Source: Chiridota heheva (Eukaryota > Echinodermata > Holothuroidea > Apodida > Chiridotidae). From it: a stretch of DNA of 64,000 bases. Under the pieces are notes generated by a model. The model did not search any database, was not told the DNA's origin, and was given only the letters and a program-made list of their open reading frames with translations. Below, one piece after another: positions 35,426 to 47,648 of this stretch. Position numbers and translations under genes: made by a program. The stretch lies in NCBI GenBank assembly GCA_020152595.1, contig JAIGNY010002754.1, forward strand, positions 351,001 to 415,000, read 5' to 3'. Within the stretch, counting starts at the first letter, position 1; the number at the start of each line of letters is the position of its first letter.

Positions 35426-37130
35426 GAAGGTACTCAGAGGTTTGTCCTAAGGACATTAGGGATTGATGCAATTTGTATTGGAAAAACTTTCATGTATTAT
35501 TAAAGAATTTTAGCTGAATAAGTTTAAGATCCACTGTAAATGCATAGAAACAAAATTCCCATTTAAAATTTTGCAGGTGTATGAAAAAAAAAAAAAAAAA
35601 CGTTAACTAAATTGTTTTTTAGTACAAATTCTTACAAAATCAATACAGAAATTGACCGTTTTACAGCTTTTTGAATTTTCAGGCATAAATACTGTATATC
35701 AATTTTTATAGCTATAGGTAATTTGTGATGTATTGGTGTCCTTGGTATTTTCTTATCATTCTTTTTTATTTCTTTAGTATTAGTCTTTTGTAAAGGTTGC
35801 AGTAAATTTGAGTGCTTACCATACACATGCCATACCTTATCTTCAATCAAATTCTTTACAGGAATAGGCTTCTAATAATCTAAATGGACAATAAAGCAGG
35901 AAATTAACTGAAAGAATTATACATAGATTTTGTAATGTTGGACTGGGTGGACGGTGGACTGTTTCCAAACAGTAAAAAAAGCTCCAAAACTTTGTGCGTT
36001 TCAAAATGAACAAACACTGATGTGCTAAGATTTTAAAGCTATTTTAATCAGTATACAAATTGCTATGCATCGGTAGACCTTAAAGATCTTTTAATGTTTT
36101 AGTATTAATATGCAAATTTGTATGTAAGCCTGTATGTACAGTATGACCAGGGAGATCCACATATTAAGTAAGTCCAGTGGTTTTTATCCTCTGCCATGCA
36201 CAGGCCCTTTCAGTCATTTGAAACAATTTTAATCTTTATGAGAGTCAAATTGTTTCATGTGTAAAAAATCAATTCAAAACATTTATTATCTGTTAATCCA
36301 GAACTAAAGGTGTTAGCTTGGAAAGTATAAAGATTGAACTGCTGAGATTTTTGCATGTTCATTTAATCACATAGAAATTGATATGTATGTGTCCAGACAG
36401 TTTTTTTTTTTAAGGGTACAATTTCACAGAAAATGAAGTCTTTCTTAGTAGGTGATGTCAATTACAGAAAAACTTAATTGTCTTTTTAGGAAGATACTGA
36501 TTAGCTTGATACGTTATAGAAATGGAAACCGACAATTTTATACATGAGAGTAACCTAACTTATAATTTGAATAATTTTGTTGTTCTGTGTTGACATCTCA
36601 ATGTGTAGAGGCAATATTATAAAAGTACACTAAAATCTATTAAATTCATGAAATTTATTAAATTCATGAAATACCAATATGATTTAACTTGAGGCCAGTG
36701 TATTGCAACCAATTATGTTGGTGCAGGATATTTCTTTACTGCATTTTAAAGATATTGTAAGATAAGTTAGAATATAAACTTTGGTTTGATGTTTGAATCA
36801 TAGTTTTTGGCCAGTTGATTTAGGTTTCCTTATAGTCCAATTAACTCATTTGTTAAAGGAACATTATCACCAGTTATTGATCTAAAGGTTACTAATCATT
36901 TCCGATGCTGACAACTTGACATGCTCATGTGCCTTGAATTTCAGGTTCAAGGGAGTAAGATTTTAATTTGCAAATCTTTTAAAGTAAATGTAGTAATATT
37001 TTCATTTCTCTGTTATCTGTATTATAGAGAAAACCATTATTGTATCATTAACGGCTACCCAGGAATGCTATGAAATTAAACAATTCCAAACTAAAACATT
37101 GTATTGTTACTGTTTTTTTTATTTTTTTGT
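35426..37130. other. Gene-free AT-rich spacer
   Basis: No gene or array is seen. A poly(A) run lies at about 35585-35600. Confidence 0.55.
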
Positions 37131-37135
37131 AGAAC

Positions 37136-37432
37136 AGGATTTTAATTTGACCAAGGATTTAGTCAACTGGAGCCATTTTTGCAGTCAATTTGACCACAAA
37201 ATGCTTAGAAGGTTTGACCATTGTCAAGAGATTGATCAACTGCAAATGGTAATATTTGACCAAGTGAGTGAATTATGTACCGAACCAAATGTGATCAATT
37301 TGACCAAGTGGGCATGGTCAAAAATATTGGCCATGCTAACTTGGTCAAATTTGACAACATATGGTTTGCTGCATAATTCACTTCTCACTTGAGTCAAATT
37401 TTGACCATATTCTGGTTAGATTTGATCTTCTT
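37136..37432. mobile_element. Foldback element of TTGACC/GGTCAA words
   Basis: Nested inverted repeats: AAGTGAGTGAATTATG (about 37261) pairs with CATAATTCACTTCTCACTT (about 37371); an inner stem uses TTTGACCAAGT / ACTTGGTCAAA; the outer ends carry AATTTGACCA and TTGACCATAT-type words. The interior is made of TTGACC and its complement, the same architecture as 1256-1598 with a different word. The 97-codon frame across it is not a gene. Confidence 0.55.
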
Positions 37433-37439
37433 TTTTTTT

Positions 37440-38105
37440 ATAGTGTATTGATGTACTGATCATCTTCATGAAATGTTAATTTCTGAATAAGATATTCTCT
37501 TAATCCTTTTACTCAGATACGTTTATATATTTTTATTTTCAGGGCAAGAAGCAAAAAATTAAATATAAATACTTAAAAGGATGATTACATCAGCTCATCT
37601 AATTTTAACTAAGCTAGGAATGATTCAAATTTCAACTGATAAAAACATCAGAAAATGTTTATACTTGAAATTGTATCTTTCTTTCAGAGAATTAATATCC
37701 AAATTCTCTTTGAGCTGACATCTGAAAGCTGAAACTGAGCTGTATACTCTAATGCCATTGCCAAGACTACAAAGAACATTTAAAAAATCATACTGCATAA
37801 AAGATGATCATCTTATAATTCCTTGCAATTAGAATATTTCCAGACAGCCTCGAAAAATTTTGCTTTCACTCTTTCATGCATTCAAGGATTTCAAGGTCAT
37901 TGATACAGCATCTTCATGAAATGTTAACATTCTTCACAAAGCGATGATTTCCAGGGCTCATCTAAATTACATGACTATTGTGATTCTGAATAACATTTTC
38001 TCTCAACCCTTTATTAATGCAAGTTTAATTTTTTTTTAGGGCAAACATAATGATTATTATCAGAGAAAACTTTTGAAGCAAGCCCCTTTGGGTTTGTTCA
38101 TCTAA
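37440..38105 (+). repeat. Intron-like repeated unit, copy c, with two acceptor-plus-tail ends
   Basis: At 37530-37542 TTTTTATTTTCAG precedes the 13-codon tail GKKQKIKYKYLKG and TGA (37543-37584), almost the same as 25757-25798. The body matches copy b. At its right end TTCTGAATAACATTTTCTCT leads to a second acceptor (TTTTTTTTAG, 38039) and a 21-codon open tail starting GKHNDYYQRK and ending TAA at 38105. Confidence 0.68.
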
Positions 38106-38156
38106 AATGGATGCCCATTAATTGTATTCACTCAACCCACTCAGTCACAGTTCTAG

Positions 38157-39232
38157 AATTTATCAAGGTAAATATATCAAGAATTTATCGAGGTAAATAT
38201 ATCAAGAATTCACAAGGTAAATATATCAAGAGTTTATCAAAGTAAATATATCAAGAATTTATCAAGGTAAATATATCAAGAATTTACAAGGTAAATATAT
38301 CAAGAATTTATCAAGGTAAATATATCAAGAATTTATCAAAGTAATTATATCAAGAATTTATAAAGGTAAAGATATCAAGAATTTATCAAGGTAAATATAT
38401 CAAGAATTTATCAAGGTAAATATATCAAGAATTTATAAAGGTAACTATATCAAGAATTTATCAAGGTAAATATATCGAGAATTTATCAAGGTAAGTATAT
38501 CAAGATTTTATCAAGGTAAATATATCAAAATTTACAAGGTAAATATATCAAGAATTTATCAAAGTAAATATATCAAGAATTTATCAAAGTAATTATATCA
38601 AGAATTTATAAAGGTAAATATATCAAGAATTTTTTAAGGTAAATATATCAAAAATTTATCAAGGTAAATATATCAAGAATTCATCAAGGTAAATATATCA
38701 AGAATTTATCAAGGTAAATATATCAAGAATTTATCAAGGTAAATATATCAAGAATTTATCAAGGTTGATATATCAAGAATTTATCAAGGTAAGTATATCA
38801 AGAATTGATCAAGGTAAAGTATATCAAGAATTTATAAAGGTAAATATATCAAGAATTTATCAAAGGTAAATATATCAAGAATTTATCAAGGTAAATATAT
38901 CAAGAATTTATCAAGGTAAATATATCAAGAATTTATCAAAGGTAAATATATCAAGAATTTATCAAGGTAAATATATCAAGAATTTATCAAGGTAAATATA
39001 TCAAGAATTTATCAAGGTTGATATATCAAGAATTTATCAAGGTAAGTATATCAAGAATTTATCAGGTAAATAAATCAAGAATTTATCAAGGTTGATATAT
39101 CAAGAATTTATCAAGGTAAGTATATCAAGAATTTATCAGGGTAAATATATCAAGAATTTATCAAGGTAAATATATCAAGAAATTATCAGGGTAAATATAT
39201 CAAGAATTTATCAAAGGTAAATGTATAAAGAT
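38157..39232. repeat. 25-bp AT-rich minisatellite, about 43 units
   Basis: The unit is AATTTATCAAGGTAAATATA followed by TCAAG (25 bp). Variants include AAGTAAT, GGTTGATA, GGTAAGTA and single-base insertions (CAAAGGT). The array separates repeated units c and d. Confidence 0.97.
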
Positions 39233-39239
39233 CAGCATG

Positions 39240-40021
39240 AACTATGGTCAAAGCAAATTATTAATTTAGCATCTAATTTGAATGAAGCTTCAAGAAGGAT
39301 CATAAATCAACAAATCATGAAAATATGAGATAAATTTCAATATTATAATTGCTATCTTTATTCTAAGCAATTAAAATCCATTTAGACTGCATGCAGTCTC
39401 AAAAATGTACACTGTAATGCCACTGAAAACAATTCAAATAAGTTTGCTATCATGTACATAAAATGGATGTTTTAGCTTAGTATTTTATTTTTTTAAACTC
39501 TTTTAATAAAAATATTAAAGCAATATTCTGAGAGCTTCCTTCTCAGTATAAGGTGTTCCTGTAGGTGCATTCATGAAAATTAAGGTTAAAGATTATTTGC
39601 TGCAGCTTCTCCAAGGGAGTAGCGATATTTTTATTTTGGGATGGGTGAATCTGCCAGCTGTAGGTCTAGGGGCCCGCCTTAGCTATGTGTTTTGGTGGGC
39701 TTGAAGGTGCCTATTAATTGTCCAATATTGTATTAGATCACCACTGTCAATGACTACTCATTTTTTTCTTTTTGACATTGGTGGTGGGGGTGGGGAGAGG
39801 GGGGAACCGTTTCATTACCCCTCCTTTCTACGTACCTTAGCTTCTCTGTGAACTGTCAAAGTTCCTCAATGCAATGATCTCCAGGATTCACCAAAAATAG
39901 ATGTCTATTTCATTCTGAATTAATTATTCTCTCACTCTGCAGTCTGTACATTCACATTATGTTTCAGGACAAAACACAAAACACTGCAGGAGTTCATCAA
40001 CAGAGGGATTTCATCACGTGA
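39240..40021 (+). repeat. Intron-like repeated unit, copy d, with acceptor-plus-tail end
   Basis: A diverged copy: CATCTAATTTGAATGAAGCTT, ACACTGTAATGCCACTG, and near the end TTCTGAATTAATTATTCTCT then CATTATGTTTCAG followed by a 17-codon open tail (39968-40021, DKTQNTAGVHQQ...) and TGA. The start of a further copy is visible at about 40655-40695. Confidence 0.58.
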
Positions 40022-41094
40022 CTCTAACTTAAGTGGCAGACAGTTTGCATGGAAAGAGTCATTGTGTTTCACGCATCTTCACACAGCTCAGTCACAGCAC
40101 ATGTAGATCAAACATACTGCATGCTAACCTACCTACCAGTTCAGTGAATTTTACTGGTTGCAGTTTTGTTTTTATTTGCTTCCAATTTTACTTCATATTT
40201 TCCTTAAGTTTTATATTATTCAGCGAGTATTCAAATAGTAGCTTTTACGTCAACGCCAGCTGATTCTTCGTTGTACTCAGACAAAGTCTACATACCTAAT
40301 ATAAAGTGCTCACTGAAAATCCTAGTGTGAACCATAGGTTGAAAATTGTTGCATCGTACAGCAGAAACCCACTTCGAACGTCAATCAGGATTAGATGGAA
40401 ATCGAAAAAACGTGTTGTTATTCACCGGCACATGTCCATTAGTGAAACTATGGTATGGTATTTCAGCTGACATCATGAGGTCACATGACATGTTTACATC
40501 GCCATTTTGTAGGGTGAGAACACTGTCCTCTGCTGTACACTTAATAAGACTTACAAATATTTGCATGTTGTTATATAAAATTATTTCTGTGAGATAATTA
40601 TGGATTTATGCCGGAATCTTGCTGTGCATATAAAAATCTGAATGAATATATGCTTAAATGAATAATTAATTCAGCTCATCTAATTTGAATGAAGCTTACA
40701 AACTTGTTTCCTGTATAGCGCATTCATGATTTAAGGGATATCGACCATAAACTAAAAGCAAAACATTATGAAATGCTTGACCTCATGAGAGCAATAACAT
40801 TTTCCTACATTTATACAAAATTGCTGAATGTCATGAAAATCTGAAGAGAACGTAAGGGGCGGGAGGGGGGGAGGGGGAAAGGAGGGGAAGGGGGTGTTCA
40901 CTTTATACTAATAAAAGTGGTAGGGGTGTGCAGCTCATCAACCAAAAACCATACCCACAGTATGACAGATTTTTGCTGGAACAGATTTGATACCCACAGT
41001 ATGAAAGAAGACAATTTTGATAAGTACCGGTATACAGCAAAGATATTGCAATAAGAACCAAAAGGTTTTGTGGTTCCGATGCTTTGTCATAAGC
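40022..41094. other. Spacer with a G-run cluster
   Basis: No supported gene. At 40856-40896 repeated G runs (GGGCGGGAGGGGGGGAGGGG and continuing) could form a G-quadruplex on the plus strand. Confidence 0.55.
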
Positions 41095-42580
41095 TTATTT
41101 GCAAAATTTGTATTAACTGTCATGTAATTGCATATCATAAAATATTTGTTCCATATTTATTCATAAGCATTCACTATGCAGATCAATAAAAATGTTGACA
41201 ACATTAGCACTTGCATAATAATTAAAATCATCAAACCAAGTATGATGCAAAAATGATTGCTCATTTATCCTTTTTCAAGAATTTGTCAGCAATCCCCACC
41301 TCTCACTAGCATTCATGACATCACTACCACAACATTAGAACATATGTACAGACCATGACACATCTGGGTACCACATATAACATAAATCTGATATACCATT
41401 TATGGTGTTTACATCATTTAGCATTTTCACATTAAGCCACACCCATCATGCATATTAATGACACTTGTTGATAACATACGCATGTACACAACCAACAAAA
41501 TTATTATGCCCAATATGACGCAAAACAGACATACAGTTGCTCATTTATAACTTTTTTTTCCAAATTTTTACTTTAAGCCCCACCCACTTATCAATATGCA
41601 TGAATCACCACCACAAACACTAGGCCATATCTGCAGACCATGGGCTATCTGTGTACCATATAATATGGTACCACAGTTTACTGTTATACAGTGTTTACAA
41701 GCTCTTTTACGCAAAATCATATCAAGCCCCACTCACTATGTATATATCAACGTTTTTACTTCATGAACATGTACACACCCAGCTAACATCATAATTATAC
41801 CAAACATGAAACAAAACAGACATGTTGTTAAAAAAATTAACATTTCAAGATTTTCACTTTAAGCCCCGCCTACTCATTAATATGCATGACATCATCAAAA
41901 CAATAGGGCACATCTACCCACCATGGGCTATCTTTGTACCATATATATCATATAACATTACTCCAGTTAATTATTCTTGAGATATCGTGTTTACAAGCTA
42001 TTTTCAACAAAATCTTATTAAGCCCTGCCCACTATACATATTAATGAAATTCAACATTTTTACACCATAAACATGTACACACCAGCTAACATCATAACTA
42101 GGGCACATCATGGGCTATCAGTGTATTGAATATACCATGAATCCAATTTATCGTTCTTGAGATATCGTGTTTACAATGTTTTTTTCAGCAAAATACTATT
42201 AGGCCTCGCCCACTAGGCACATTATTGAAATTTAACGTTTTTACATCATGAACGTGTAAACACCAGCTAACATCATAAGTACAGTACAACAAATATGAAA
42301 CAAAATAGACAAGCGGTTGTTAAAATATGCACATTTCAAGGTTTTTACATAAATCCCTGCCAACTCATTAATATGCATGACATCACAATAAAAAACAATA
42401 GGGTACATATAGTCCATGGGCTATCTGTGTACCGCATATGACATGAATCCAGTTCACTGTTTTTGAGATATCACGCTTACGAGCTGGCCATCACACACAC
42501 ATACACACACATCTATACACATGCCATCATGACCACATAGGTTCCGGCCGGATGCTATCGCATCAGAATCAAAAAGGTAA
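41095..42580 (+). repeat. Compound dispersed repeat, copy 2, with a single 37-bp unit
   Basis: Colinear with 20450-22055, from AACTGTCATGTAATTGCATA to GAGCTGGCCATCACACACAC. Here the 37-bp word occurs once (CATCATGACCACATAGGTTC then CGGCCGGATGC, about 42515-42555), followed by GATGCTATCGCATCAGAATC, the counterpart of the sequence after the 43-unit array at 23640. Both copies have the same orientation. Confidence 0.82.
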
Positions 42581-42719
42581 AGTGTCTGAATAAATCACTC
42601 ATAAAGGACAATGAACTTTGATCATCCAGATAAATGACACCAAAAACTTTGGAAGTTAGCAATCACAACATCTATGAAATACAAAATCTTTATCTTTGAA
42701 AATGTTTATCTTAGGTTAT

Positions 42720-43015
42720 GTAGTAATCATTAAGAGTCTCATTGGATACTCAGGCTGAAATGAGACACCTGGAAGAGCTAGCAGAAATTTAGAGGTTTAT
42801 ATTTTTGGGAAATTTTCTTCAATTTTTGGGAAATTTTCTTCAATTTTAGGGAAATGTTGCCAAATTTTACCAATATTTTCAATAATTTTACAATCCCCCA
42901 ACAAATAGTTTTTGGACCATGATAAAAGACTCATTGAAGTATTACTGAAAGTCTCATTGGATAGCAGGCTGAAAGGAGATATTTGGAAGAACTTGCAGAA
43001 AGCTAGAGATTTTAA
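42720..43015. repeat. Old tandem duplication with inserted TTTTGGGAAATTTTCTTCAA words
   Basis: AGAGTCTCATTGGATA...CAGGCTGAAATGAGA...GGAAGAGCTAGCAGAAA (about 42733) is repeated as AAAGTCTCATTGGATAGCAG...GGAAGAACTTGCAGAAA (about 42947). Between them, 42797-42860 holds TTTTGGGAAATTTTCTTCAA words of the dispersed A/T-rich family. Confidence 0.7.
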
Positions 43016-43041
43016 TGCCAAGGTCCAAAACTTGTTCTAGA

Positions 43042-43155
43042 GAACACAAGGTTTGAGTCATATGGTGACTGGGTTTATGATTACATGAAATTTGCCAAGG
43101 GACACAAGAAATGGGCCAAAGCTTTGGCATTGTATGCTAGAGGGGTCAGTGAGTA
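43042..43155 (+). pseudogene. Coding-like fragment of unknown origin
   Basis: One frame reads ENTRFESYGDWVYDYMKFAK and then GHKKWAKALALYARGVSE before a TAG. The upstream part in the same frame (about 42947-43035) is interrupted by stops but also looks protein-like (QAERRYLEELAES). The composition resembles real coding sequence more than the flanking DNA does. I do not recognise the family; it may be a decayed transposon or a gene fragment. Confidence 0.3.
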
Positions 43156-43630
43156 GGAAACAATGGCCTCACTGTGAATGTCCACCATGCCATGCAATTC
43201 CCAACTTATTAAAGCATCAACTGTTGTAACTTGGCTTTAACACTTTAAAGGGTAACACTTTTCCGTCTCTAAATTGTGATCTGCTACTGAGCCCAACTCG
43301 GCAAACGGGTACCAATATCTTACACCCTGAAGCCATATTTTCCTACCATCAACATCTTTGAAAAGAGAACAAATTGATGGACCTCCTGTAATCCTGCCTA
43401 TGGTAACAATGCTAGATTAATCATTTCGGGGCCATTCAAAAGGCTCAAAAATATTTCATTCAGTGCCTTGGTAGGGTGGGTGTTTAGGTGCCGTAGTCTT
43501 TTTATTATCATAGGCAGCCATACTGACCTGGTTTCAGCATGCATATTCATATTTCACACCTCTAACTGGTTGCTATGGGAGCCTGATGTCACCTTGCCAT
43601 GGCTCCCCTGCTGAGGTTTCTTATCAGTTA

Positions 43631-43732
43631 ACATAGCTTTGCCTATCCAGGAGCATTCTAGTTCATCTAACCCCCATCTTCACATAGCTTTGCCTATGCA
43701 GGAGCATTCTAGTTCATCTAACCCCCATCTTG
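43631..43732. repeat. 51-bp tandem duplication
   Basis: Two copies of ACATAGCTTTGCCTATCCAG continuing through ATCTAACCCCCATCTT, with a 51-bp period and one mismatch (CCAGG/GCAGG). Confidence 0.92.
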
Positions 43733-46250
43733 ATGGGGGGTCATGTTGAGATTTTTAGAGTAAAATAGAGCTTAACATGACTAATTTTCATATTTTCACC
43801 CCAATTTCCCAAAAATTGATAAATATTCAGGATGAATTTTCAACTTTATTTTTGGTCAAAGTCATCCATGAATATTAAATACTGTAATTCTAATCAAATT
43901 TCGTCAAAACCAATCACAAATTTGAAATTGTTGGGCATTTTACACTGTTATTTATCATTTTTGGTCCATTTTGAAGCAACATTTTCAAAACAATCTAGCT
44001 CTTGAGTGGAAAATCAAAATGGAATGTTTGTTTTTTTCTGCCATCTTATAGACCTTGCAGCCAGCTTTCAAATAAGCTACTATGTTAATGCATGGTCCCC
44101 TCACAAAAAAGAGACAATACCAATGCACAGCATTTCATACATTTCTACAGTAAATAATATGAGTATATTTTACTTATTTTACGAATAAATCGACTATTTT
44201 GGGTGAGAATATACTGTATATACTTGAAGAATGAAGTTTCTTGGTCATGAAACTCTTTTTTAAAAGAAAATGAATAAAAGTTGGGTGATATTTGCATTTT
44301 TCCAAGCATGAATTCATTCTCATATTTTATTTTATTCCTTACTTTAAGATAATTTGAGTATTTATTAGTATGCAAAATATGATAAACAACCTTAAGAATA
44401 ATATACAATTGATTTTCAACAATTTCAAAACAAAAAATAAAACTTCATTTTCCGGTTATAGCTTTCACACAGTATTGTAAAAATTGATAATAATGGGTCA
44501 TGATAGGTCAAAATGTAACATTAAGAACTAATTTGCATATTCCAATTGTTCGTACTTCTAAAAACATTGTGAGTGGTATCATTGAAAAGAACTTTTCATC
44601 AATTTTATCAAAAATGCCACAACTGCTTACCACAAGAGTACTTAAGCACAAAGATAAACAGTTTTGTTCACTGGGCATGCATATTAAATGAGCTAGTTTG
44701 CACACATTTGCATATTCCAGTGTAAAATTATGTGGGCCATTGTAAAGATTATCTTTCAGTTAACAAATACTTATAATGATAGCAAAGGAAAGGAAAATGT
44801 GGAAAACAAGCATTATCTAAAAGTTTCCCCAAAATACATATTTTAAATGGGAGGCTCAGGTGTTTAAAGTGGTCCCCAAAAAAATTAAATCTCAACTCAA
44901 AGAAATTAATCATTTATTGCTTGCTCCAGAAAAAGAAAAAAAAAGTTGAAAGGGATTTGTGACATCATAACAGTTTGATACATCATGTTAGGGATTGTAA
45001 ACAATGCATCATACACATACTAACCATGTACAAAATATTGTCTGATTACGGAAGTTTTTCGGGCTGTTCAGATTTATAATTCAAGCTATGATAAAAATGA
45101 TTTGGAAATCAATAAAGAACGTTCTCATAATAAAAGGGATTGTCGTTCCTATTTAATTTGAGCCACTTGCAGACGAGACAGAAGGATATCAGGCTTACAA
45201 CCCTTACACGGTCCCTTACATGGCCCTACAGTACAAAGCTTGCATAGTCGGCATGAAGTTCTTACTGTTTCAAAAGTAATATTTTGTTAAATATAATCAA
45301 ATTGAAGTGTTGGCAACAACATCTACCTCTTTTTTTTACATCTAATGGAAATATAAAGTTTTATTTGTTCAATGTTCAAGTCTCTGTCTCTTGATGTCAA
45401 CAGGCCTATGTGAACTGAATAGTTAATTCACAAAAATCTGTTTGCGTTTTTGCACTTGAATAGAAAGTTTTTGAAGAAATTGTGAAAATTGTATTAGCCT
45501 AATTTTTGATGCTGAAAGGGATGGTTTGGCATATGGACACAATAATTACAATTCAGTTCTAATCTATTGATTTTTCTTCCTTCAATTATATTCCACAGTA
45601 TATATAAAATAATTCATAGCAGCTTCAAGTGTTTAAGTAGCCCAGTCGTTATGGCCTTGTCATTTAAGCGAGAGATTATGAGTTTGAATCTCATCGAGTC
45701 TTTTATTTTTTTCCTTTCTCTGTTTGTCTCATTTGAATTTGTACTACTCGTGAAACAGTAAAAAGTGATGCGGTCAAGCTATTGTTCAAATTGAACAGAG
45801 CAGGGGTAGCAATCTGGTGTGAGCTGAATATGACACTGTACCCAGCCATGGTAAGATTCTAAAACTCGGTTTATGCAAAGTGCACAAAACACGTCCAGAA
45901 TTGTCTCGTTTTGTTGACTTTTGCCATTGATAAACAACTTTTAGCTCGAGAATTTATATTACTAAATCCTCCAACTACACAAAGCTGCAGAATTTTGATT
46001 AATATTTACTTGGAAAATATTCACATTGAAAAACAAAACAAAGGAAGATGGGTGATAAATGACACTAGTTGCGAAACTTCAACGGTGTACAAAACAAAAT
46101 GTGTCAGCTACGACTTACAGGGAGTCCCTAAAGTGACGTCATTGCGTATGAAGCCCAATTCTGGTGGGGTGTAGAGCAGAAAAAACATCTTTTTTTTTTT
46201 CAAATCAAATATTTAAAATATCATATTTGTCAATAGTTCCAACACCCATG
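43733..46250. other. Gene-free AT-rich spacer
   Basis: No supported protein gene. A tRNA-like stretch lies at 45637-45705 (listed separately). Short frames at 44145-44705 have no recognisable motif. Confidence 0.5.
45637..45705 (+). other. tRNA-like sequence (SINE head or tRNA pseudogene)
   Basis: GTAGCCCAGTCGTTATGGCC is D-arm/A-box-like, CTTGT CATTTAA GCGAG can form a 5-bp anticodon stem with a 7-nt loop, and GAGTTTGAATCTCATC is a good T arm/B box. The acceptor stem does not close and position 33 is A, not T, so a functional tRNA is unlikely. A tRNA-derived SINE remnant is the preferred reading. Confidence 0.45.
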
Positions 46251-46329
46251 GCAGGACCACTTTAAGGGTTAAGGGCTAACCCTGAGGGTGCCAGGGCTGA
46301 GTTGGTTAAGAATTAAGGATTAGGGAATA

Positions 46330-47570
46330 TTGCTGGCCCCTCCCTTGGAGGGATCTATTTCGTCACCTCTTGGGCTTGTTCCTAAATCAGTCACAGTGAT
46401 TTATGCAGGGTTAATTGCTTCCTTCAATCACGCAGTGTCCTTGATTCAGGCAGCTGGCAGTGGTGCTTTCCTAGCAAAGGCAGACATTAAGTCGACTTTT
46501 CGGTTGTTGCCCGCTCATTCTGATGATTTCCATTTGCTAGGTTTTCAGTTTGACAGGTTATTTTACTATGACATGTAGGAACCCATGAGTTGTTCTATTT
46601 CATGCTCACTTTTTGAGACTTTTAGCTCCTTTTTATAATTTGTTTGTTAAAAAGGGGGCTCTTCATTGAATGGAGGGTCAGTTACTCATTACTTGGATGA
46701 TTTTCCATTTGTTGGGGACAGGTTGGATTCTGTACTGCAGTGATAGGAAGCTTTCATGAGCTGGGAGTGCCTCTGAGGGTCCTGCCCAGTGCCTTTCTTA
46801 CTTGGGTTTAGAAATTGGGGCAGACTTTGGCTTGGTTCAGGTTCCCCTTGCAAAGATCTTACTTTTAAGGGCTGAGTTGGCTACTGCCTTAAACAAGACT
46901 AAGCTGATGCTTAGGGAGTTGCGGAGGTTAATTGGCTTGTTGAATTTTGTTTGCAAGGCTGTTTCTCCTGGTGAGCTTTCTTGACCTTACTATTAGGGTG
47001 TCTTAAGCCCACCATAAGATTAGGATTGGTAAAGGAGCTCGGGCTGATTTATTGGCCTGGTCACATTGTTTAGCCAGTTTCAATGGTGTTTCTCTTTTTT
47101 TTACCACAACAGTGGTGGGATAGTCCCAGATTTGCAATTGTTTACTGATGCTGCAGCCAGTATCGGGTTTGGTGCACATATCAGAGGTAAATGGTTTCAA
47201 GGGAAGTGGCCAGCAGCATTTGTTGCAAAGTCCCCTTCGATTGCTGCTTGTGAGTTGGTCCCTGTGGTAGTGGTTAAACTGGTGTGGGCCTGCTTTCTAG
47301 TAGGTGAAAAAGTGCTTTTTTGTTCAAACAATTAGACAGTGGTTTCGGTTGTCAATAGGCAGACATCCAAGTGCCCTCTTATTATGCCCATGGTCAGGCT
47401 TATGGTTTGGCAGTGTTTAAAATTTAACATTTTGCTTAAGACTAATTATGTGCCACAGGTGGACAATGGCATCGCAGATGCTCTATTTCGATATCAGATG
47501 GGGGCTTTTAAGCATCGGGCGTCTAAGTTTGACCCCATTATGACCAGTTGGCAATCCCTTGATTGGTTAT
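46330..47570 (+). pseudogene. DIRS/Ngaro-type reverse transcriptase and RNase H remnant
   Basis: RT blocks: VSLIQAAGSGAFLAKADIKS, FRLLPAHSDDFHLLGFQFD, and the catalytic HYLDD (Asp-Asp codons at 46696-46701). RNase H: LFTDAAASIGFGAHIRGKW (about 47129), IAACELVPVVVV, then LFCSNN followed by a stop at 47335, where relatives have an acidic residue in a SDN motif. A C-terminal block follows (VVSVVNRQTSKCPLIM; VDNGIADALFRYQ). Stops (for example 46576-46578) and frame changes show decay. RT plus RNase H directly ahead of a tyrosine recombinase is the DIRS-order layout. Confidence 0.88.
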
Positions 47571-47577
47571 GCTACAC

Positions 47578-47648
47578 TGTAACCTTTTTGTACTTCATAA
47601 GTTTTTTTATACTTTTTATTATTATTTCACTATTATTCTCCTTTTCAG
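47578..47648 (+). promoter_or_regulatory. Intron-like segment inside the DIRS-type element
   Basis: A donor-like CACTGTAACC is followed by a T-rich tract ending TATTATTCTCCTTTTCAG, an excellent 3' splice site, at the RNase H/recombinase junction. The first unit of the 44-bp array starts exactly after this CAG. Splicing is inference. Confidence 0.45.

Noticed and set aside
37099..37392. 97-codon protein rich in Asp/Gln/Leu
   Set aside because: Lies entirely on the TTGACC foldback element and shows its word structure.
45637..45705. Functional tRNA gene
   Set aside because: D, anticodon and T arms are suggestive, but there is no closing acceptor stem and position 33 is not T; treated as SINE head or pseudogene.
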